Assembly: GCF_020782115.1 (NCBI RefSeq)
Contig: NZ_JAJGMW010000006.1
Location: 62,001-126,000 of the forward strand
Length of the DNA: 64,000 nucleotides
DNA from: Leeuwenhoekiella parthenopeia
GTDB lineage: Bacteria; Bacteroidota; Bacteroidia; Flavobacteriales; Flavobacteriaceae
Direction: 5' to 3'
The notes below the pieces were generated by a model. It did not search any database. It saw only the letters and a list, made by a program, of their open reading frames with translations, and was not told the origin of the DNA. The position numbers and the translations under genes were made by a program. Within the stretch, counting starts at the first letter, position 1. Each line of letters opens with the position of its first letter. Below, in pieces: positions 17,174 through 26,302 of the stretch.

Positions 17174-19054
17174 TTAGGCGTTAAATTTACGATCCAGCTC
17201 GTCTACACTAAGCGTTATAAAGGTTTTTTTATGAAATGGAGACAAGGACGGCTCTGTACAGGCAAATAATTTATTGACCAAATGCTCCCGGGATAACTCA
17301 TCAAGCTTTTCTCCGGTTTTTACCGCCATACTCTTGGCCATGCTTTTAGCCAGAACATCGGTTTGGCTAAAGCCCGAATCGGGAACCTCGTGCTCTACAT
17401 CACTTAAAAGTTGTTCTAATACAATTGAAACTTCACTTTCGGGAATTCCGGCAGGAATCCCACTTATTTCAAGCACGCCTTCTTCAGACATATTGAGCAT
17501 AAAACCGGTATTCTCGAGAGATTCTTTCAGTTCGCCAATAATCATCCATTCAGTAGGCGAAAAATCCAGCCTCAGCGGAAAAAGCAATTGCTGACTCACC
17601 GATTCTTTAACGGTAATATTGCGTAAAAATTCTTCATAAAGCACCCGCTGATGCGCACGCTGTTGATCGATGACCAGCATACCGCTTTTAATGGCGCTTA
17701 CAATATATTTATTATGTAGTTGATAGGTATTTGCCGTCTCAGTTTCTGTCATGGGTTTATCACCAAAACCCCTGCTTTCCTGCTCCACAAAAAGCGACTC
17801 GGTTTCAGATTCTTCCTCCATCTCAAGACTGCTGAAGGAATTTGAACGGGATTGCTTCTCAAGACCCTCGTAGAGATTTTCCCAACCTGCAGCGCTCTTT
17901 TTTTCATAATTGGGCGTGCCGCCAAAACCACTTTTAGGACTTACCGTCTCAAAGGGATTGAAGTTGCGATCCACATCAATACGCGGGGCCTCAACGGCCT
18001 TGTTTTTATAAGAATACGGCGTATCCATACTAGACTCCCGGTTAAAATCAAGAACCGGAGCGATGTTAAATTGCCCCAGACTGTGTTTTACTGCCGCACG
18101 CAACAAGGTATAGATGGCGTGCTCGTCTTCAAACTTCACCTCGGTTTTGGTAGGATGAATATTGATATCTATAGTCTTGGGATCTACCCGGAGAAACAGA
18201 AAATAACTGGCTCTCGCCCTGTCGGGTAACAAACCGTCAAAAGCTGCACTTACCGAGTGATTGAGATAGGGATGCTTGATAAAGCGGTCGTTTACAAAAA
18301 AGAACTGCTCCCCTTTGGTTTTCTTTGCAAATTCGGGCTTTACGATAAAGCCTTCGATAGTAACGATTTCGGTATCTTCAGTCACCGGGACCAGTTTTTC
18401 ATTGGTCTTAGGACCAAAAACACCAACGATACGCTGTCTTTTATTGGTTTTTGGAAGATTGAAGAGTTCGCCATCATTGTGATACATCACAAAAGAAATT
18501 CCTTCGTGTGCCAATGCAACGCGCTGAAATTCATCAATAATATGCCGGAGTTCGACTGAATCGGATTTGAGAAAATTCCGCCTTGCGGGAATATTAAAAA
18601 ACAAATTTTTTACGGCGATGGAAGTGCCTTTGAGACAGGCGCAAACTTCCTGCGATTTGATTGTGCTGCCCTCAATCTCAATTTGGGTTCCTACATCTTC
18701 TCCTTCGGGCCTTGTTTTTAAATCTACGTGAGCAACTGCAGCGATTGAAGCCAAAGCCTCGCCTCTAAAACCTTTGGTATGTAAGGCAAATAAATCTTCG
18801 GCACTTGAAATCTTGGAAGTTGCATGCCGCTCAAAAGAAAGCCGGGCATCTGTAGTGGTCATTCCCTTACCGTCATCAATCACCTGAATCAGGGTACGAC
18901 CTGCGTCTTTTATCAACAGCTTGATTTGAGTCGCTTCGGCATCAATGGCGTTTTCCAGAAGTTCTTTAACCACAGAAGCCGGGCGTTGTACCACTTCTCC
19001 TGCAGCGATTTGATTAGCCACATGATCGGGTAAAAGCTTGATAATATCAGACAT
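17174..19054 (-). CDS. mutL: DNA mismatch repair protein MutL
   Basis: MutL (626 residues) couples mismatch recognition by MutS to strand removal. The N-terminal GHKL ATPase is complete: LPDHVANQIAAGEVV, the catalytic Glu34 and Asn35 in ELLENAIDA, DGKGM at 61-65 and GFRGEALASI at 95-104. The transducer domain runs to about residue 330, followed by an acidic, Ser-rich linker (330-440) and the C-terminal dimerisation domain. The site where nicking MutLs carry DQHA-x2-E-x4-E reads DQQRAHQRVLYEE (463-475). The His, Ala and first Glu are replaced, so endonuclease activity is doubtful. Start at ATG 19054. Confidence 0.95.
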   Translation of the reverse strand: MSDIIKLLPDHVANQIAAGEVVQRPASVVKELLENAIDAEATQIKLLIKDAGRTLIQVIDDGKGMTTTDARLSFERHATSKISSAEDLFALHTKGFRGEALASIAAVAHVDLKTRPEGEDVGTQIEIEGSTIKSQEVCACLKGTSIAVKNLFFNIPARRNFLKSDSVELRHIIDEFQRVALAHEGISFVMYHNDGELFNLPKTNKRQRIVGVFGPKTNEKLVPVTEDTEIVTIEGFIVKPEFAKKTKGEQFFFVNDRFIKHPYLNHSVSAAFDGLLPDRARASYFLFLRVDPKTIDINIHPTKTEVKFEDEHAIYTLLRAAVKHSLGQFNIAPVLDFNRESSMDTPYSYKNKAVEAPRIDVDRNFNPFETVSPKSGFGGTPNYEKKSAAGWENLYEGLEKQSRSNSFSSLEMEEESETESLFVEQESRGFGDKPMTETETANTYQLHNKYIVSAIKSGMLVIDQQRAHQRVLYEEFLRNITVKESVSQQLLFPLRLDFSPTEWMIIGELKESLENTGFMLNMSEEGVLEISGIPAGIPESEVSIVLEQLLSDVEHEVPDSGFSQTDVLAKSMAKSMAVKTGEKLDELSREHLVNKLFACTEPSLSPFHKKTFITLSVDELDRKFNA

Positions 19055-19142
19055 GAATTCGGTTTAGCTAAAAATTAAAAAGTAGTGCAAGTTAAAAATC
19101 TAAGGGTACTTTTTTTAGCCTAAACGCAAAAAATACGTTTGA

Positions 19143-19424
19143 TTAAGAGGTAAAGAAAATGCTCAGATCAAAATCAATAATGTATAGGAAGAGAAAGACT
19201 AAAATGGCTACAATAAGCAAAGTCGTTTTACGCGCACGCTCATCCTTATTGTATTTGTAATCTTCCCAGGCTGTAGTAAATTTTGCCTTTAAACCTTTGG
19301 TTTCAAGCGTAGCCTTTCGGTACTTATCAAATTTGGATTCTAATTTATACGGACTAGTGTCTCCTTCATAATACCGGGGACTGTAGCTGTATTTCTTGTT
19401 CTTGCGTGTTTTTAAAACTCCCAT
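19143..19424 (-). CDS. small C-terminally anchored membrane protein
   Basis: A 93-residue protein with a basic, Tyr-rich N-terminal half (KTRKNKKYSYSPRYYEGDTS), a charged middle, and one C-terminal membrane helix (about 68-88, TLLIVAILVFLFLYII). In flavobacterial genomes such proteins next to ribH are sometimes labelled riboflavin synthase subunit beta. The sequence has nothing of that enzyme, so the label looks like transfer from the neighbour. Function unknown. It lies between mutL and ribH on the same strand, 88 bases from mutL. Confidence 0.72.
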   Translation of the reverse strand: MGVLKTRKNKKYSYSPRYYEGDTSPYKLESKFDKYRKATLETKGLKAKFTTAWEDYKYNKDERARKTTLLIVAILVFLFLYIIDFDLSIFFTS

Positions 19425-19503
19425 AATCGCTAAAAATCTAAAGTTACGTAAAAAAGCTGTAAAGCTTTAAAAGGGATGTTCCAAAAAGCATTCCAAAAAA
19501 AAA

Positions 19504-19694
19504 CAGTAAGCAGTTGCAGTGGGCAGTTACAGGTTGTGAAATAATAAATTAGAAATCAGAAATACAAAATTCGGATAGCTCAATAAAATTAACTCATAAT
19601 TCTACATTCTTAATTCTGAATTAATAGACCGTCCCAGTTTCAGGTCTTCGGTTTTTAAATAACTAGAATAACCCAATAACTAGTAACTAATAAC
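19504..19694. repeat. low-complexity degenerate short-repeat spacer
   Basis: Between ribH and the small membrane gene lie three successive tracts built from short degenerate units: CAGT/GCAGT-type (19504-19530), ATTAGAAAT/ATTCTACATTCTTAATTCT-type (19546-19624), and AATAACTAG/TAACTAATAACT-type (19657-19694). They code for nothing. Similar word-like spacers occur between genes in other flavobacteria as I recall them. The region 19425-19503 shows no feature. Confidence 0.5.
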
Positions 19695-19696
19695 TC

Positions 19697-20188
19697 CTAA
19701 AACCGGGCTTCCTTGCGCAGTTGGGCCATTTTAATCGCGGCGATTGCAGCTTCTACGCCCTTATTGCCGTGTTTGCCTCCGCTACGATCTATAGCCTGTT
19801 GCATCGTATTATCGGTGAGCACACAGAAGATTACCGGGATATCGTTTTGTACGTTAAGATCTTTAATACCCTGAGCCACACCTTCACATACAAAGTCAAA
19901 GTGCTTGGTCTCTCCCTGAATAACGCTTCCTACGGCAATTACTGCGTCTAGCATATCGTAGCTCTGCTGCATTTTTTTACAGCCGTAGATGAGCTCAAAG
20001 CTCCCGGGAACATTCCAGCGTACGATATTATCTTTGCGCACGCCGCAGTCTATAAACGTATCAAAAGCACCTTGAAAAAGGCCTTCGGTTATGTTGTCAT
20101 TCCATTCTGAAACAACAATCCCAAACCGAAAGTCTTTCGCGTTTGGGATTGTAGCTTTATCGTAAACAGACAAGTCTGTTGTTGCCAT
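19697..20188 (-). CDS. ribH: 6,7-dimethyl-8-ribityllumazine synthase
   Basis: RibH (163 residues) condenses the ribityl-aminouracil with dihydroxybutanone phosphate to give lumazine, the penultimate step of riboflavin synthesis. Diagnostic segments are all present: FGIVVSEWNDNITEGLFQGA, NVPGSFELIYG, AVGSVIQGETKHFDFVCEGV with the catalytic His, and CVLTDNTMQQAIDRSGGKHG for phosphate binding. Length is normal. It starts 29 bases after the TPR membrane-protein gene. No riboflavin riboswitch or other rib gene is nearby, so the pathway is scattered, as is usual in this phylum. Confidence 0.97.
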   Translation of the reverse strand: MATTDLSVYDKATIPNAKDFRFGIVVSEWNDNITEGLFQGAFDTFIDCGVRKDNIVRWNVPGSFELIYGCKKMQQSYDMLDAVIAVGSVIQGETKHFDFVCEGVAQGIKDLNVQNDIPVIFCVLTDNTMQQAIDRSGGKHGNKGVEAAIAAIKMAQLRKEARF

Positions 20189-20217
20189 ATTTTATTTTTT
20201 TAGTTAAGCAAGGCTTT

Positions 20218-20982
20218 TTACTCTGCTCTGGCCATACCTAAATAAAGAGGTACTTCACTCGCAATTGGAGAATCTGAATACGATTCTTCAATTTGCTCAA
20301 GATAACCTACCGCTTTATCGTTTTGTCCCAGACTAATAGCTGTTTGAGCAGCTTTCATCAGAAAACGCGGAGTTGTAAAGTCATTGGTGCGCATTTTTGC
20401 AGCATCCTCATAATATGACAACGCCTCTTCAGGTTGATCTAACTGCATAAATGCATCGCCAATAGCACCTTTAGCCAACGGAGCAAGCATCATATCATCG
20501 CTTTCAAAATCTTCAAGCTCATCAATAGCTTCCTGATATTTATTGAGATTTAAATACGCCATACCTGCATAATAATGAGCAAGGTTAGCGGCTTTGGTGC
20601 TTCCGTAATTATCAATGATTTCAAGGAAACCAAATTTCCCTTCACCACCGTTAAGTGCCAGATTAAATAGTGAATCTTTAGCAACGCTGCCTTCAATCGC
20701 CTCGTTGAAATAGTTTTGCGCCTGATACATTTCGTTAGAGGCTTCTAATTCTTTAGGCTGCTGAACAAATTTCTCGTAACCTAAATATCCTAAAACAGCA
20801 ACTACCACAACTGCGATACCTATTAATATAGGTTTCTGGTTTTGCTCTACCCAGGCTTCGGTGCGGTTTGCGCCTTCGTCAAGAGAATCAAAAACTTCTG
20901 CCGTTGTACTTTCATCGTGCAATTGCTCTTCTAGTTCTTCCTCTTTCTTCGGTTTATATCCTCTTTTTTGATATGTAGCCAT
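20218..20982 (-). CDS. TPR membrane protein, YfgM-like
   Basis: A 254-residue protein with an acidic cytoplasmic N-terminus, one membrane helix (about 51-69, KPILIGIAVVVVAVLGYLGY) and periplasmic tetratricopeptide repeats. Clear TPR units read YYAGMAYLNLNKYQEAIDEL and GDAFMQLDQPEEALSYYEDA. The layout matches YfgM/PpiD-type proteins that help chaperone exported proteins, though this role is inferred from architecture only. It is the first gene of the minus-strand run that includes ribH, with a TATTTTTG -7 box at 21003-21010 directly upstream. Confidence 0.85.
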   Translation of the reverse strand: MATYQKRGYKPKKEEELEEQLHDESTTAEVFDSLDEGANRTEAWVEQNQKPILIGIAVVVVAVLGYLGYEKFVQQPKELEASNEMYQAQNYFNEAIEGSVAKDSLFNLALNGGEGKFGFLEIIDNYGSTKAANLAHYYAGMAYLNLNKYQEAIDELEDFESDDMMLAPLAKGAIGDAFMQLDQPEEALSYYEDAAKMRTNDFTTPRFLMKAAQTAISLGQNDKAVGYLEQIEESYSDSPIASEVPLYLGMARAE

Positions 20983-21002
20983 ATTTTAACTTTTGTTGGG
21001 CG

Positions 21003-21010
21003 CAAAAATA
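21003..21010 (-). promoter_or_regulatory. -7 element (TATTTTTG) for the TPR gene
   Basis: Perfect TAnnTTTG on the minus strand, 20 bases before the ATG at 20982 and followed by GCGCCC. No TTG at the right distance. Confidence 0.45.
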
Positions 21011-21134
21011 AAATTTTTATTCAATATTGATAGCGGATTGTTTTGTTATTTTTCAATAATTTGCAGACGACACCCGCACAATTCAGCTCCTTATTTTTCA
21101 AGCAATTAGCATTTTTTAAGCCGAAAAAAAACCT

Positions 21135-22214
21135 ATGATTCTCAAAGCCCTTTCGCTTATCAATTACAAAAATTTTGAATCGGCATCCTTTGAACTGGAT
21201 GCAAAGATCAACTGTTTTGTGGGCAATAACGGGGTAGGAAAAACCAATGTGCTTGATGCTATATACCACCTTTCATTCGGTAAAAGTTACTTCAACCCCA
21301 TTACCACTCAAAACATCAATCACGATGCAGAATTTTTTGTGATTGACGGGGTTTATGAGAAAAACGAGCGTGAGGAAAAAGTAATTGTAAGTGCCAAACG
21401 CGGTCAAAAAAAGGTGATAAAACGCAACGGTAAAGTTTACGAGCGCTTTTCAGACCACATTGGTTTTTTACCATTGGTCATTATATCGCCCGCAGACCGG
21501 GATCTTATTATTGAAGGCAGCGAAACCCGCCGAAAGTTTATAGACGGGGTGATTTCGCAGAGCGACAAGGCCTATCTCGACACCCTGCTTAAATACAACA
21601 AAACCCTGTCGCAGCGCAACGCCCTGCTTAAGTATTTTAACGCAAATCACACCTTCAATCCAGATACACTTGAGATTTACAATGCCCAGATGCACGACCT
21701 GGGAAGCCTGCTGTTTAAAAAACGGGCAGCTTTTCTGGAAGCTTTTACCCCAATTTTTAAAAAACGCTATGAAGCTATAAGCGGCGGGAAAGAAAACGTC
21801 AAACTGAAATACAAAAGCCAGTTGCACGACGCGCCTCTAAGTCAGCTTTTTATTGAAAACCTGAAAAAAGACCGGGCCTTGCAGTACACCAGTGTGGGAG
21901 TACACCGCGATGATCTGGGTTTTAAGATTGAAGGACATCCGATAAAGAAATTTGGCAGTCAGGGTCAGCAAAAATCCTATCTTATCGCTTTAAAACTGGC
22001 GCAGTTTGATTTTATAAAAGCGCAAAGCAGTACCACGCCCCTGCTCCTGCTCGATGATATTTTTGATAAATTGGACGAAAACCGGGTTACCCAAATCATC
22101 GATCTGGTCAATGATAAAAATTTTGGGCAGTTGTTTATAAGTGACACGCATCCTGACCGTACCGAAGCTATTGTAAAAGAAATTCACCAATCGTATAAAC
22201 TCTTTAAATTGTGA
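21135..22214 (+). CDS. recF: DNA replication and repair protein RecF
   Basis: RecF (359 residues) is an SMC-like ATPase that loads RecA with RecO and RecR at gaps in DNA. The N-terminal Walker A is GNNGVGKT (30-37). The signature/Walker B side is seen in [20 protein letters not shown] and [12 protein letters not shown], followed by the D-loop and FISDTHPD. Length matches the family. It opens a three-gene plus-strand unit. Its stop TGA overlaps the GTG start of the next gene. It is not next to dnaA, dnaN or gyrB here, unlike in many bacteria. Confidence 0.97.
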   Translation: MILKALSLINYKNFESASFELDAKINCFVGNNGVGKTNVLDAIYHLSFGKSYFNPITTQNINHDAEFFVIDGVYEKNEREEKVIVSAKRGQKKVIKRNGKVYERFSDHIGFLPLVIISPADRDLIIEGSETRRKFIDGVISQSDKAYLDTLLKYNKTLSQRNALLKYFNANHTFNPDTLEIYNAQMHDLGSLLFKKRAAFLEAFTPIFKKRYEAISGGKENVKLKYKSQLHDAPLSQLFIENLKKDRALQYTSVGVHRDDLGFKIEGHPIKKFGSQGQQKSYLIALKLAQFDFIKAQSSTTPLLLLDDIFDKLDENRVTQIIDLVNDKNFGQLFISDTHPDRTEAIVKEIHQSYKLFKL

Positions 22215-22636
22215 AAAACGCTTATTATCTGATATTAACTCTAAGTTTTCTGGTTTTGGGCTGTGCCCAAAACAATCCGCAGAAGCAATTGCAGCACCTT
22301 AACGGTTATTGGGAAATCAAACAGGTTGAAACGGTTGGCGGTAAGGAGCGTGAATACAGTTTTAGCGAACGGGTAGATTATATTGAAATTAAAGATTCTA
22401 CCGGTTTCAGAACCAAAGTACTCCCACGTATCGACGGAAGCTTTGTAGCTACAGATTCGCGTGAGGCAGTGACCGCACGCATTAAAAACGACTCGCTATA
22501 TCTGGAATACAGCACCAATTACGATACCTGGCAGGAAGTGGTCTTAAAAGCTGACGCAGAAGAATTGCAGGTGCGCAATGCACGGGGTATAATCTACACG
22601 TACAAAAAATTTGAACCTATAAATATTACCGATTAA
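22211..22636 (+). CDS. small lipoprotein, lipocalin-like
   Basis: A 141-residue lipoprotein with a lipobox ending at Cys18 (VLGC). The mature part begins [20 protein letters not shown], a pattern of the lipocalin-like small proteins common in flavobacteria, and is rich in beta strands. It starts with GTG overlapping the recF stop (GTGA) and ends in a TAATG overlap with the next gene, so it is firmly part of the recF unit. Function unknown. The link with recF is probably only operon membership. Confidence 0.82.
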   Translation: MKNAYYLILTLSFLVLGCAQNNPQKQLQHLNGYWEIKQVETVGGKEREYSFSERVDYIEIKDSTGFRTKVLPRIDGSFVATDSREAVTARIKNDSLYLEYSTNYDTWQEVVLKADAEELQVRNARGIIYTYKKFEPINITD

Positions 22637-22932
22637 TGGCACAACGCGACGCAGACCCCAGATCTTTAAAAGATGTTTTGGGCGCATTTGTTGAAAAAAA
22701 CAAATTGCAAAAAGGCATAGACAAGGTTGACGTGGCCGAAGCCTGGCGCGATGTAATGGGACCGGCTATTGCCAAATACACGACCCAGATCAAACTGGAC
22801 GGTGATCGCCTTATGGTGCAGCTTAGCTCTTCGGTATTGCGGGAAGAACTGAGTTATGGCAAAGAAAAAATACGCACCAATCTCAACGAGCAATTGGGAC
22901 GGGAAATTATAAAAAAAGTGATTTTGCGTTAA
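22636..22932 (+). CDS. DUF721 domain protein (DciA-like)
   Basis: A 98-residue protein of the DUF721 family, to which DciA, a loader of the DnaB helicase in many bacteria, belongs. It has the typical AEAWRDVMGPAIAKYTTQIK, then LMVQLSSSVLREELSYGKEK and a C-terminal NLNEQLGREIIKKVILR. Only the short KH-like core is present, without the extension of longer DciA proteins. Linkage to recF fits a replication role. Calling it a true DciA is inference. Confidence 0.82.
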   Translation: MAQRDADPRSLKDVLGAFVEKNKLQKGIDKVDVAEAWRDVMGPAIAKYTTQIKLDGDRLMVQLSSSVLREELSYGKEKIRTNLNEQLGREIIKKVILR

Positions 22933-22958
22933 GTGTAGGCCTTTAAACAGCGCATAAA

Positions 22959-22982
22959 AAAAGCAGCCCAGGGGCTGCTTTT
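22959..22982. terminator. bidirectional terminator, recF unit / ndk
   Basis: Hairpin with arms AAAAGCAGCCC and GGGCTGCTTTT and a two-base loop. The T run is better on the minus strand (seven T), so it also ends ndk transcripts. Confidence 0.85.
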
Positions 22983-23052
22983 AATTTTTCGGGACTCCGG
23001 GGAATATTGAGATAAGCCTCATTTTCCCCTATCGTCTTTAGAGTTGAGGGGT

Positions 23053-23472
23053 TTAGAACATCTCTCTACCTGAGAAATGGAAAGCACCTTCTATAGCTGC
23101 ATTCTCATCGCTGTCACTACCGTGAACTGCGTTTTCACCTACAGAAGTTGCATATAATTTACGGATGGTTCCTTCAGCCGCGTCAGCAGGATTGGTAGCA
23201 CCAATAAGCGTTCTAAAGTCTTCAACAGCATTTTCTTTCTCAAGAATAGCTGCAACGATTGGACCTCTGCTCATAAATTCTACAAGTTCGCCAAAGAATG
23301 GACGCTCACTGTGCACCGCATAAAATTCCTGCGCATCAGCAACAGTCATTTGGGTAAGTTTAAGCGCTACAATGCGAAAACCTGAAGCAGTAATTTTTTC
23401 TAGTATTGCACCGATGTGTCCGTTTTCTACAGCATCGGGCTTAATCATGGTAAACGTTCTGTTTGTTGCCAT
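23053..23472 (-). CDS. ndk: nucleoside diphosphate kinase
   Basis: Ndk (139 residues) moves the terminal phosphate from ATP to other nucleoside diphosphates. It starts [19 protein letters not shown], carries the phosphate-accepting His117 in [11 protein letters not shown], and has the conserved [19 protein letters not shown]. Length is standard. It stands alone on the minus strand between a bidirectional terminator and a promoter box, so it is probably transcribed singly. Confidence 0.98.
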   Translation of the reverse strand: MATNRTFTMIKPDAVENGHIGAILEKITASGFRIVALKLTQMTVADAQEFYAVHSERPFFGELVEFMSRGPIVAAILEKENAVEDFRTLIGATNPADAAEGTIRKLYATSVGENAVHGSDSDENAAIEGAFHFSGREMF

Positions 23473-23537
23473 TTCTTCTTGTTTTAAGCGCGCCGGTATG
23501 GTTTATAAGGCGCTACTCTGGTTTTTAAAAATCGCTG

Positions 23538-23545
23538 CAAAAGTA
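23538..23545 (-). promoter_or_regulatory. -7 element (TACTTTTG) for ndk
   Basis: Perfect TAnnTTTG on the minus strand, 65 bases before the ndk ATG. No TTG is found 17-23 bases upstream (one lies at 13). Confidence 0.45.
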
Positions 23546-23583
23546 ATTCTTTTAATGACAATAGCTAAAAGGCTTAACGAATA

Positions 23584-24606
23584 TTAATAATCCTGTGTTA
23601 ATGCCTGTAAAACCTCATTATTCTCACCCATCATTTTGAAATGAACCTCATTAGTACTGAGATCAATAGCAACTAAACCGTAGTTTTTAAGGGTGACGAC
23701 TTCTCCAACTCTATTGCTATTGGGTTCGCCATCAAAAGCTGTGTAGGTATGTGTAAGACCACTACTGGTAAAATCAATGAGTGGATACTGCAGTCCCGGA
23801 AGTTCTTTTTTTGAAAATTCGGCAATATGACGGTCACCGCTTAAAAGGATCACTGCCTTTGAATTGGATTCTTTGATGAGTTGCTCAAAACGGGCAACCT
23901 CGTGTGGAAAATTACCCCAGGTTTCAAAACCGTGTTCTTTGCTTAAAAATTGAACACTGCTCATAATCACTGTGAAATCCGCATCTTCAGAAAGTTCTTT
24001 CGCAAGCCAGGCCCATTGTTCTTTACCTAACATCGTGGCTGTGGTATCTGTTGAGGGTACGTAGCGCTTTTCGGGATCTGTTGCGCGTTTCAGTTTACTC
24101 CGAAAGTAGCGTGTATCTAACACAATGATTTTTATGGTTTTTCCGGAAACGCTAAAGTCTTTAGATGCATATACCCCTTCAGTCTGGCGTGTTTCGGCAT
24201 CCGAAGGCATTCCTATAAAATCTAAAAATAATTGCTGGCTCTTTTGCTTTTCGGCATACTCAGCCCCTGCATCGTTGAGACCATAATCGTGATCATCCCA
24301 GGTTCCCATCACCGGAATACTTTCGGCGAAAGCCTTATACTCCGGAATGCTTTTCTGCGCACGATACATTTTTTTCATCTTACGCATATTTCGCGTATCG
24401 GCATAGATCGCATCTCCTCCCCAAATAAAAACATCAGCCTGAGCAGCAGCCATCTGATCCCAAAAAGGATTTGGCAATTCGGTACGGTTGCACGAGCCAA
24501 AAAGAATCTTAAAAGTCCCCGAATCTTTCTTTTGGGCACACAGTGTCTGAAACACGAGTACACAAAAAAGTAAAATAGAAAACCGCCTGATACCTGTATT
24601 TTTCAT
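23584..24606 (-). CDS. PhoD-like alkaline phosphatase
   Basis: Exported metallophosphatase of the PhoD type (340 residues) with a signal peptide ending TLCAQ. Metal-site motifs appear in order: FGSCNRTELPNPFWDQM, DVFIWGGDAIYAD, GTWDDHDYGLNDAG, LDTRYFRS, and VILLSGDRHIAEFS. The family releases phosphate from phosphodiesters or monoesters outside the cytoplasm, often using calcium and iron. It is monocistronic and divergent from nrnA. No pho-box-like repeat was recognised, so phosphate control is not shown. Confidence 0.9.
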   Translation of the reverse strand: MKNTGIRRFSILLFCVLVFQTLCAQKKDSGTFKILFGSCNRTELPNPFWDQMAAAQADVFIWGGDAIYADTRNMRKMKKMYRAQKSIPEYKAFAESIPVMGTWDDHDYGLNDAGAEYAEKQKSQQLFLDFIGMPSDAETRQTEGVYASKDFSVSGKTIKIIVLDTRYFRSKLKRATDPEKRYVPSTDTTATMLGKEQWAWLAKELSEDADFTVIMSSVQFLSKEHGFETWGNFPHEVARFEQLIKESNSKAVILLSGDRHIAEFSKKELPGLQYPLIDFTSSGLTHTYTAFDGEPNSNRVGEVVTLKNYGLVAIDLSTNEVHFKMMGENNEVLQALTQDY

Positions 24607-24627
24607 CGCTCACATTTTGCTTAGGTT

Positions 24628-24635
24628 CAAAATTA
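24628..24635 (-). promoter_or_regulatory. -7 element (TAATTTTG) for the PhoD-like gene
   Basis: Perfect TAnnTTTG, 21 bases before the ATG. A TTG lies 24 bases upstream (24660-24662), one base beyond the usual spacing. Confidence 0.5.
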
Positions 24636-24669
24636 GAACTTCTCGTATTAAGTCTATATCAAGAAATCG

Positions 24670-24677
24670 TATCTTCG
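24670..24677 (+). promoter_or_regulatory. -7 element (TATCTTCG) for nrnA
   Basis: One mismatch to TAnnTTTG, only 6 bases before the ATG at 24684, which would give a nearly leaderless message. Confidence 0.4.
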
Positions 24678-24683
24678 TCAACT

Positions 24684-25706
24684 ATGAAAAAAGCAGAAAT
24701 AGTCCTTCTCAAATCCTTATTAGCATCACCTAAAAAGATTGTAATCATCCCGCATAAGAATCCCGATGGTGACGCGATGGGTTCTACCCTGGCCCTGGGG
24801 CAATATCTTACCAAGACCGGCCATAGCGCTACGGTAATTACCCCAAATGATTACCCGAAATTTTTAAAATGGCTGCCCGGCGATAATCAGGTGGTTAATT
24901 TTGAATTTCAAAACAAAAAAGCCAAACGCCTTATCAAAGAAGCCGAGCTTATCTTTACTCTGGATTTTAACTCGCTTTCGCGTGTGGGCGATATGCAGCA
25001 TGATCTGGATAAAGCTACCGCGCAATTCATCATGATAGACCATCACCAGCAACCCGATGATTATGCCGTGGTAACCTACAGTGATGTCACGGTCTGTGCA
25101 ACCTGCCAGATGGTGTATCACACCTTTGAGATGCTTGATGCCACCCACCTGGTAGACGCAGATATGGCGACCTGCCTGTATACGGGAATTATGACCGACA
25201 CGGGATCCTTCCGCTTTAGATCTACCACAGCAACAACGCATCGTGTGATTGCAAACCTTATTGAAAAAGGTGCCGATAATGCTTACATCCACCAGCAAAT
25301 TTTTGACGCCAACAGCTATGAGCGTATGCAATTGCTGGGCACGGCACTTACCAATCTTGTAAAACTTGAAGATTATAAAACTGCCTACATCACCTTATCC
25401 CAGGCAGAACTAGACAAACACAATTATCAAAAAGGCGACACCGAAGGTTTTGTAAACTACGGCCTGTCACTAGACGGAGTGGTTTTAGCCCTTATTTTTA
25501 TTGAAAATGAACAGGAAGGCATCGTCAAAATCTCGTTGCGCTCTAAAGGGGATTTTTCGGTTAATTTGATGGCACGTGAACACTTTGAAGGAGGAGGCCA
25601 TACCAATGCAGCCGGCGGTAAAAGCGATCGCTCGTTACAGGAAACAGTTGACTATTTTATTAGTATATTACCCCAATACAAAGAAGCCCTGAATGAACAA
25701 ATTTAA
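24684..25706 (+). CDS. nrnA: NrnA-like DHH phosphoesterase (oligoribonuclease/pAp phosphatase)
   Basis: DHH/DHHA1 enzyme (340 residues) that degrades short oligoribonucleotides and 3'-phosphoadenosine 5'-phosphate, replacing Orn in bacteria that lack it. Motif I is HKNPDGDAMGS (24-34), the second motif is LDFNSL, the DHH triad is at 119-121, and the DHHA1 domain ends with the RNA-binding GGGHTNAAGG near 310-319. Length is normal. It leads an operon with gldI, overlapping it by 14 bases. NrnA upstream of gldI is an arrangement I recall from other flavobacteria. Confidence 0.9.
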   Translation: MKKAEIVLLKSLLASPKKIVIIPHKNPDGDAMGSTLALGQYLTKTGHSATVITPNDYPKFLKWLPGDNQVVNFEFQNKKAKRLIKEAELIFTLDFNSLSRVGDMQHDLDKATAQFIMIDHHQQPDDYAVVTYSDVTVCATCQMVYHTFEMLDATHLVDADMATCLYTGIMTDTGSFRFRSTTATTHRVIANLIEKGADNAYIHQQIFDANSYERMQLLGTALTNLVKLEDYKTAYITLSQAELDKHNYQKGDTEGFVNYGLSLDGVVLALIFIENEQEGIVKISLRSKGDFSVNLMAREHFEGGGHTNAAGGKSDRSLQETVDYFISILPQYKEALNEQI

Positions 25707-26250
25707 TTTCCTCTTAGTTGCCCTACTGGCTCTTGCCGGTTGCAAGACTCCCGAGGCGCGCCGCCCCGTAAGTCACACCGGCGGTTCTTATATTGATGCT
25801 TCCATAGCGCGAAATAAGGAGCTCAATAAAGCCGAAGAATCTGCCATAAAAAAATTGATGGAAGCCAATCCGCAGTATGAGTATTTTACTTCAGACAAAG
25901 GTTTCTGGTATTATTATAATGTAAAAGATACGACCGCGCTTGCCACAGCAGAAACCGGTGACCTCGTTACTTTTAATTATGAAATTCAGACGCTTAAGGG
26001 AGACGTTATTGTAAGTGAAGAAGAACTGGGCACTCAAACCTATCAAATTGAGCAAAGCAATCAGGATTTGATTTCTGGGCTTAAGGACGGACTCAAATTG
26101 ATGAAAGAAGGCGAGACTGTTACCTTTTTATTGCCTTCGCATAAAGCTTTTGGGTACTACGGCTACCTTGATAAAATTGGTTCAAACTGGCCTATTCAAA
26201 CGCGGGTTACACTTAACCACATCAAGTCTGGCGAGGCAAACACCCCCTAA
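25693..26250 (+). CDS. gldI: GldI, gliding-motility FKBP-type peptidyl-prolyl isomerase lipoprotein
   Basis: Lipoprotein of 185 residues with Cys17 in the lipobox (LAGC) and a C-terminal FKBP-type domain (about 90-180) including EEELGTQTYQIEQSNQDLIS, LKDGLKLMKEGETVTFLLP and HKAFGYYGY. GldI is needed for gliding in Flavobacterium johnsoniae and probably helps fold envelope proteins of the gliding/type IX secretion machinery. Several FKBP active-site aromatic positions are changed, as is usual for GldI. Translational coupling to nrnA by a 14-base overlap. The next gene, 52 bases on, codes for another PPIase, so this is a periplasmic folding unit. Confidence 0.9.
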   Translation: MNKFNFLLVALLALAGCKTPEARRPVSHTGGSYIDASIARNKELNKAEESAIKKLMEANPQYEYFTSDKGFWYYYNVKDTTALATAETGDLVTFNYEIQTLKGDVIVSEEELGTQTYQIEQSNQDLISGLKDGLKLMKEGETVTFLLPSHKAFGYYGYLDKIGSNWPIQTRVTLNHIKSGEANTP

Positions 26251-26302
26251 AGCATATTATCTAAATACCTGAAGTTTTAAAAAAACCGTAAGTTTAAAAT
26301 AG

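Noticed and set aside
19504-19694. CRISPR array
   Set aside because: There are no regular repeats of constant length with unique spacers and no cas genes.
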